A stretch of DNA of 64,000 nt from Rhodamnia argentea. Its lineage: Eukaryota > Streptophyta > Magnoliopsida > Myrtales > Myrtaceae. The stretch covers positions 31,929,903 through 31,993,902 of the forward strand of contig NC_063152.1 in assembly GCF_020921035.1 (NCBI RefSeq). The letters are read 5' to 3'. The position numbers and the translations under genes are program-made. Positions 62,775-64,000 of the stretch are shown in pieces; the stretch's first letter is position 1; each line of letters begins with the position of its first letter. Below the pieces are notes generated by a model that saw only the letters and a list, made by a program, of their open reading frames with translations, was not told the DNA's origin and did no database searches.

Positions 62775-63185
62775 TGTTTCGATATGCTCAATTTAATTCT
62801 AAACATTTTAACTTTATCAATTGAGTTTTAAATTTTGTTTACTTTTTGCCAATTGATTTTTTTTTTGTCGCAACCAATTGAGTTTATTTGATCAATTTTT
62901 GGCGAAAATTACTCACATAAGGCATCAATCGATCCTACGTGGCACGATCGGTTGGCGTGGGTGAGAGCTGTGACCCTCGTCTGCCACTATAAGGAAAAAA
63001 CCCAAAAGGAAGAAAAGAAAAAATAGAAAATAACTAAAAAAATCGAATTAAAATACTATTAAAAATTGTCCAAGTCAACGCCGGTATCCGTGTTAGCGAT
63101 TTCCGGTCAAAATTGATCGGATAGACTCAATTGCCATAATTAAAATATTTATAACTGAATTAGCAAAAATGCAATTAAGTTTTAA
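62775..63185. repeat. Fold-back repeat, copy D
   Basis: The left arm (ctcaatttaattctaaacat ... tttttggcgaaaatt ... cctacgtggcacgat at 62934-62948) is mirrored by the right arm (gtccaagtcaacgccggtat ... gcgatttccggtcaaaattg ... aattaagttttaaactt). The core (62960-62995) reads gagagctgtgaccctcgtc, GC-richer than the arms. Outer and inner inverted portions are both visible, making this one of the clearest copies. Confidence 0.7.
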
Positions 63186-63497
63186 ACTTTTTTAACAGTT
63201 TTCCACCCCAATTCTACGAACTCTTGTCCCTAACACACCCCACGTCTGATCGATTATTGCGTTAAATTTAATTTGCCCAAACAAGTCGCGAGCGAGCCAA
63301 CATCATATGATCTTCTTTTGATTGAAATCTTGTTTGGAGACTTATTGTTGACTCCTGGTTTGGAACCTATCTTATGTCTTTGGCTAAACACCAAAGCATC
63401 ATCACATGCATCTCCCATCAATTTTCTAATCGATATCACCCCCAAGAAAAAAGATACATTTTGATTGAATGATGGCTTCTTTCGGTTGTTCACACCC

Positions 63498-63549
63498 AAA
63501 TAATAATAATAATAATAATAATAATGAATGAATGAATGAATGAATGAAT
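63498..63549 (+). repeat. Compound AAT/AATG microsatellite
   Basis: Nine AAT units run directly into about six AATG units. A likely polymorphic locus. Confidence 0.95.
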
Positions 63550-63639
63550 CAACGAATAAATTACTCACTTCGAAACTCTGTAAATACAATATGTTCCTAT
63601 GATGGGGGTAGAAGGAATCTAGGCAATTTATAAAATGAA

Positions 63640-64000
63640 TTATAGTTTGCGTTGGAACAACATAAGGGTGCTCTCAAAACTTTGTCAATTCAGTCCTTAA
63701 CTTTTTCACATTTTGCAAATTGAATTCATCCGATCAAATTTTCAAAGGAAAATCGCCGATGGGGATGTTGGCCGTCCTACGTGGCATGGTCGATGTTGAC
63801 GTGGATATTTTTAATAATATTTTATTTTGTTGTGTTTTTTTCTTTTGCTTTTTTTAGATTGGGAGCCGGCAAGGGCGTCTTGGCTCTCAGCCCAAAAAAT
63901 TTTAAAAAATTATCAAAATATTATTAAAATATATTTATGTCAATGTCGGTCATGTCACATAAGATTGCCGGCATCCAAGTAAGCTATTTTCGGATAAAAT
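63640..64000. repeat. Fold-back repeat, copy E (runs off the window)
   Basis: The left arm (ctttgtcaattcagtcctta ... aggaaaatcgccgatgggga ... ccgtcctacgtggcatggtc) leads into a poly-T stretch, a core (ggagccggcaagggcg) and the beginning of the right arm (atgtcggtcatgtcacataa ... gctattttcggataaaat), where the window ends. Confidence 0.65.

Larger units (their letters stand above)
59980..64000. other. Terminal intergenic region, no gene seen
   Basis: After the BRH1-like promoter the sequence is AT-rich with poly-A/T runs. A stretch at 60490-60700 is GC-richer, with ttccacatcg and several short palindromes, but I could not identify an RNA gene in it. Microsatellites: GA at 62742-62761, AAT then AATG at 63498-63549. 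Two fold-back copies (62775-63185 and 63640 to the window end) are listed separately. Frames of 60-111 codons show no family signal. Confidence 0.4.

Noticed and set aside
1-64000. CRISPR arrays, operons, phage or integrative elements
   Set aside because: The window is plant nuclear DNA; the only regular arrays are the 87 bp and 301 bp tandem repeats and microsatellites, without spacers or associated genes.

Overview
This is a plant nuclear window, from a eudicot. The genes are split by GT-AG introns and are separated by AT-rich DNA full of microsatellites, MITE-like and fold-back repeats and retroelement scraps. Protein matches are closest to families best known from Arabidopsis. The repeat style (fold-back copies with 'cctacgtggcacgat' arms) reminds me of Myrtaceae such as Eucalyptus, but that is an impression and not something the sequence proves. 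There are no prokaryotic features, no CRISPR array, and no tRNA or rRNA gene that I could recognise.

Nine protein genes can be modelled exon by exon with phases that close exactly. Left to right they are: a proline/serine-rich 'hydroxyproline-rich glycoprotein family' gene (minus, 1030-3740); a UBC4/5/6-type ubiquitin-conjugating enzyme (minus, 9448-12660); an RHB1A-like RING-H2 ubiquitin ligase (minus, 18664-21181); a SAP30-like histone-deacetylase complex subunit of the AFR1/AFR2 type (minus, 26249-28308); the SR45a-type splicing factor (minus, 31808-34380); the XPB/ERCC3 helicase of TFIIH (plus, 35582-42217, 20 coding exons); a CCT-domain transcription regulator (minus, 48263-49677); a PLAC8-family cysteine-rich membrane protein (plus, 51683-54177); and an intronless BRH1/RHA1-like RING-H2 ligase (minus, 59470-59979). 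A pair of overlapping long ORFs at 30849-31807 is of unknown status.

The intergenic parts hold a 3 x 87 bp perfect tandem repeat (4047-4302), a palindromic MITE (13.56-13.96 kb), a Tourist/PIF-Harbinger-like MITE family (best copy 55877-56116 with TTA target duplication), at least five copies of a fold-back repeat, LTR-like direct repeats (14.67-15.2 kb, inverted copy at 57.1-57.26 kb) and a 301 bp tandem duplication (50347-50950).

Functionally this is a housekeeping and regulatory neighbourhood (ubiquitination, splicing, transcription/repair, chromatin) without an obvious pathway cluster. The tightest arrangement is the head-to-head SR45a/XPB pair, which must share a promoter region of about 0.5 kb. 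I did not find a clearly new biological system; the best leads are the fold-back repeat family, the divergent SR45a/XPB promoter, a GC-AG intron in XPB and the unexplained ORF pair near 31 kb.
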